A stretch of DNA of 64,000 bases from Saccharopolyspora sp. SCSIO 74807 (lineage in GTDB: Bacteria > Actinomycetota > Actinomycetes > Mycobacteriales > Pseudonocardiaceae): NCBI RefSeq assembly GCF_037023755.1, contig NZ_CP146100.1:1800501-1864500 (forward strand), given 5' to 3'. The position numbers and the translations under genes were made by a program. The notes under the pieces are model-generated. The model searched no databases, had not been told where the DNA came from, and worked only from the letters and a program-made list of their open reading frames with translations. The stretch's first letter is position 1. Each line of letters begins with the position of its first letter. This document shows positions 62,061-64,000 of this stretch, in pieces.

Positions 62061-62809
62061 CCTCCGAGAGCTCAGGCAACTCCGACCGGCAGCAGGCGCC
62101 GCAGGACGGCGAGCAGGAGCCGGTGGTGGTCCGGGACCGGCGGCGGATCGATCCGCAGACCGGGCAACGACGAGCCGGCACCGAGCAGGAACAGGTGGCA
62201 GAGAGCATGTCCGGCACGCTGGACGAGGAACTGGCCAAGGTCGCCGATGAGCCAACCGAGGGCGACTCGGCGGCGGCCGGTGAGCAGGACGGCGCCGCCG
62301 AGGATGCCGCGGCCGAGGGGTCCGAGGAAGCCGGCCTGCGCAAGCAGGTCGACGAACTCACCCAGGACGTCAAGCGGGTCACGGCGGAGTACGCCAACTA
62401 CCGCAAGCGGATCGAGCGCGACCGGGAATCGGTGATCAACTCCGCGAAGGCGTCGGTGGCCGAAGACCTGCTCACCGTGCTCGACGACGTGGAGCGGGCC
62501 GAGGCGCACGGCGACCTCACCGGCGCGTTCAAGTCGGTGGCCGACAAGCTCGTCGGTTCGCTGACGAACGCGGGCCTGGAGGCGTTCGGCCAGGAAGGCG
62601 ACGAGTTCGACCCCTCGGTGCACGAGGCGGTCCAGCACGACACTTCCGCCGAGGTCTCCGGGCCGACCGTGACGACCGTGCTCCGGCGCGGGTATCGGTT
62701 CGGCGAACGGGTGCTGCGGCCCGCGATGGTCGCGGTCACCGACCACGAGCCGGAGGCCGCGGCACCGCCGGACGACGGCGCCGCCGCGGGCGAGGACACG
62801 GCGCAGTGA
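62057..62809 (+). CDS. grpE: Nucleotide exchange factor GrpE
   Basis: 250 residues. Acidic, disordered N-terminal half, then the GrpE core: [62 protein letters not shown] and [24 protein letters not shown]. Exchanges ADP on DnaK. GTG at 62057 overlaps the dnaK stop (GTGA). The actinobacterial N-terminus is longer than in E. coli. A 12-bp hairpin follows the stop. Confidence 0.96.
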   Translation: MTSESSGNSDRQQAPQDGEQEPVVVRDRRRIDPQTGQRRAGTEQEQVAESMSGTLDEELAKVADEPTEGDSAAAGEQDGAAEDAAAEGSEEAGLRKQVDELTQDVKRVTAEYANYRKRIERDRESVINSAKASVAEDLLTVLDDVERAEAHGDLTGAFKSVADKLVGSLTNAGLEAFGQEGDEFDPSVHEAVQHDTSAEVSGPTVTTVLRRGYRFGERVLRPAMVAVTDHEPEAAAPPDDGAAAGEDTAQ

Positions 62810-62829
62810 GATCGCGACCTCGACCGGTC

Positions 62830-62859
62830 GTCCCCGCCCGGGAACAGCCGGGCGGGGAC
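62830..62859 (+). terminator. Hairpin after grpE (terminator or attenuator)
   Basis: GTCCCCGCCCGG (62830-62841), loop GAACAG, CCGGGCGGGGAC (62848-62859); 12-bp perfect stem, no T-run. Confidence 0.6.
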
Positions 62860-62905
62860 TCCGGCGAGCCCGCGCGGCTCTGCGTGCGCGCTGCGCTGCG
62901 CCCTG

Positions 62906-62965
62906 CCGCTGCGGTGCGCCCTGCGTCGAGCGCTACGTCGCGCAGGGCGGCGCAGGCCGCAGCGG
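62906..62965. repeat. Compound palindrome in the grpE-dnaJ spacer
   Basis: Outer arms CCGCTGCGG (62906-62914) and CCGCAGCGG (62957-62965); inner arms GCCCTGCG (62918-62925) and CGCAGGGC (62941-62948). Could form a cruciform or mRNA structure. Confidence 0.55.
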
Positions 62966-63185
62966 TACGCGCGGAACCGGACGGGGTCGCAGTGCGCATC
63001 CCCGCGATGAACGGTCTTGCACGGAATTGCCGGGGACGGGCCGGTGCGCAGCCGGTCCGTCCGGCTCCGGCCGCTGGTCGGCCCGGCACCGCCCGGTCGG
63101 CCGCCGGAACTCCGCCCCGCCCGGTGCGGGGCGGCTCGGCGCAGCGAGACCGGAGCCGGATGGGACACGAGAGGAGGGTCGCCCG

Positions 63186-64000
63186 GTGAGTGCCAGGGAA
63201 TGGCTCGACAAGGATTTCTACGGCGAACTGGGCGTCTCGTCCGATGCGTCGGCAGACGAGATCAAGAAGGCGTACCGGAAGCTGGCGCGGGAGAACCACC
63301 CCGACGCCAATCCGGGCGACACCAAGGCCGAGACCAAGTTCAAGGCGGTCTCCGAGGCGTACGGCGTGCTGTCCGACCCGGAGAAGCGCAAGCAGTACGA
63401 CGAGGCCCGCAGGTTGTTCGGCAGCGGCCTCGGCGGCGGGCACGGCGGTTTCGGCGGCTTCGGCACCGGTGCGGGCACCGGCACCACCGGCGGTTTCGAC
63501 ATCGGTGACCTGTTCGGCGGCGGCCGTCCCGGCGGTGGTGCGGGCGGCGGACTCGGTGACCTGTTCGGCGGGCTGTTCGGCAACAGCCGGCGCGGCGGCG
63601 GTGCGGGCACCGCGAACCGTCCGCAGCGCGGTTCCGACGTGGAGACCGAGGTGCGCATCGACTTCGCCGAAGCGGTGCGCGGGGCGACGGTGCCGCTGCG
63701 GCTGTCCAGCCCGGCCACCTGCCTGACCTGCCACGGTTCCGGCGCTAGGCCGGGGACCCGCGCGCACACCTGCAGCACCTGCTCGGGTGCCGGGCTGGTG
63801 ACCCGCAACCAGGGCGCGTTCGCGTTCAGCGAGCCCTGCCCGGACTGCCGCGGTCGCGGTCAGATCATCGACCACCCGTGCCCGGACTGCCGCGGCGAAG
63901 GCGTGGCCAACCGCAACCGGACGCTGACCGTGCGGATCCCGCAGGGCGTCAACGACGGCCAGCGCATCCGGCTGGCCGGTCAGGGCGAACCGGGCCGCAA
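63186..64000 (+). CDS. dnaJ: Chaperone DnaJ (Hsp40), 3' end cut by window
   Basis: Co-chaperone stimulating the DnaK ATPase. About 271 residues visible: J domain ([23 protein letters not shown] about 38-40, [15 protein letters not shown]), a Gly/Phe-rich linker (70-140), and a zinc domain with four CxxCxGxG repeats ([32 protein letters not shown]). So type I DnaJ (DnaJ1). GTG 63186 with GGAGGG about 8 bases upstream. HspR, usually the fourth gene, would lie just beyond the window. Confidence 0.97.
   Translation, partial: MSAREWLDKDFYGELGVSSDASADEIKKAYRKLARENHPDANPGDTKAETKFKAVSEAYGVLSDPEKRKQYDEARRLFGSGLGGGHGGFGGFGTGAGTGTTGGFDIGDLFGGGRPGGGAGGGLGDLFGGLFGNSRRGGGAGTANRPQRGSDVETEVRIDFAEAVRGATVPLRLSSPATCLTCHGSGARPGTRAHTCSTCSGAGLVTRNQGAFAFSEPCPDCRGRGQIIDHPCPDCRGEGVANRNRTLTVRIPQGVNDGQRIRLAGQGEPGR

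Larger units (their letters stand above)
62810..63185. other. grpE-dnaJ spacer with strong secondary structure
   Basis: 376 bases, unusually long inside this operon. No supported gene. It holds a 12-bp hairpin (62830-62859) and a compound palindrome (62906-62965), both before the dnaJ ribosome site. Confidence 0.55.

Noticed and set aside
62806-63189. 127-codon frame between grpE and dnaJ
   Set aside because: It starts inside the grpE end, has no ribosome site and consists of Arg/Ala/Pro-rich sequence crossing two palindromes.
1-64000. Mobile elements, integrases, prophage or large biosynthetic gene cluster
   Set aside because: No transposase, integrase, phage structural, PKS or NRPS sequence was found on either strand.

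Overview
The window is a very GC-rich, gene-dense chromosomal stretch from an actinomycete, most likely a member of the Pseudonocardiaceae (a Saccharopolyspora-like organism). This rests on the codon bias, frequent GTG/TTG starts, a dnaK-grpE-dnaJ operon with HspR (HAIR-type) boxes, a GTP-dependent PEP carboxykinase, paired dynamin-like GTPases and a sugar ABC operon without its own ATPase. Several genes are relatives of a Mycobacterium tuberculosis set found between about Rv0208c and Rv0352 (trmB, pckA, htdX-fabG4-fadA2, dcd, the Rv0338c-type Fe-S reductase, IniA/IniC-like GTPases, dnaK-grpE-dnaJ). The window therefore reads as conserved core chromosome with local insertions, not as a mobile island. 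No insertion sequence, prophage, CRISPR array or large biosynthetic cluster was seen.

Region 1 (1-5831) is a fatty-acyl/beta-oxidation locus: a thiolase (minus, cut by the window edge), a FabG4-type ketoacyl reductase, a MaoC/HtdX hydratase, a TetR repressor, an SCP2-like protein and an acyl-CoA dehydrogenase. A perfect 24-bp palindrome between thiolase and fabG, and related sequences between tetR and the SCP2 gene, suggest one local TetR regulon. Region 2 (5962-13863) holds a secreted DUF4232-like protein, a small acidic protein, a branched-chain 2-oxo acid dehydrogenase operon (E1alpha-E1beta-E2, minus), an M20 peptidase, a PspC-like peptide and a secreted endonuclease/phosphatase-fold protein.

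Region 3 (14392-24969) carries a polar amino acid ABC transporter, a 757-residue membrane protein with a repetitive beta-helix-like body, an SGNH hydrolase, and a ROK regulator divergent from a sugar ABC importer. Region 4 (25058-35751) has a tiny membrane protein, PEP carboxykinase with a strong terminator, a PAS-GGDEF-EAL cyclic-di-GMP protein, a DxDxDG-repeat protein, a quinone-type oxidoreductase and two dynamin-like GTPases. Region 5 (35931-45960) has a membrane protein, a HAD phosphatase, an ABC exporter pair, a universal stress protein, TrmB, a NarL-type two-component system, an amidohydrolase and a broken DJ-1/PfpI gene.

Region 6 (45964-54874) has an FAD oxidase divergent from an MFS-NTF2-SDR operon, GtrA, a secreted S1 protease, a flavoprotein, tRNA-Gly(CCC), dCTP deaminase and a sugar MFS transporter behind a CRP/GlxR-like box. 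Region 7 (54965-64000) has a Uma2 remnant, a membrane Fe-S oxidoreductase, an SMR exporter with its TetR regulator, a DUF4097 lipoprotein and the dnaK-grpE-dnaJ chaperone operon, which runs off the right edge.

Non-coding structure is rich: three separate short tandem arrays (634-701, 39341-39427, 44344-44420), several perfect palindromes in promoter regions and many intrinsic terminators. TTA codons lie within the first 14 codons of three exported-protein genes.
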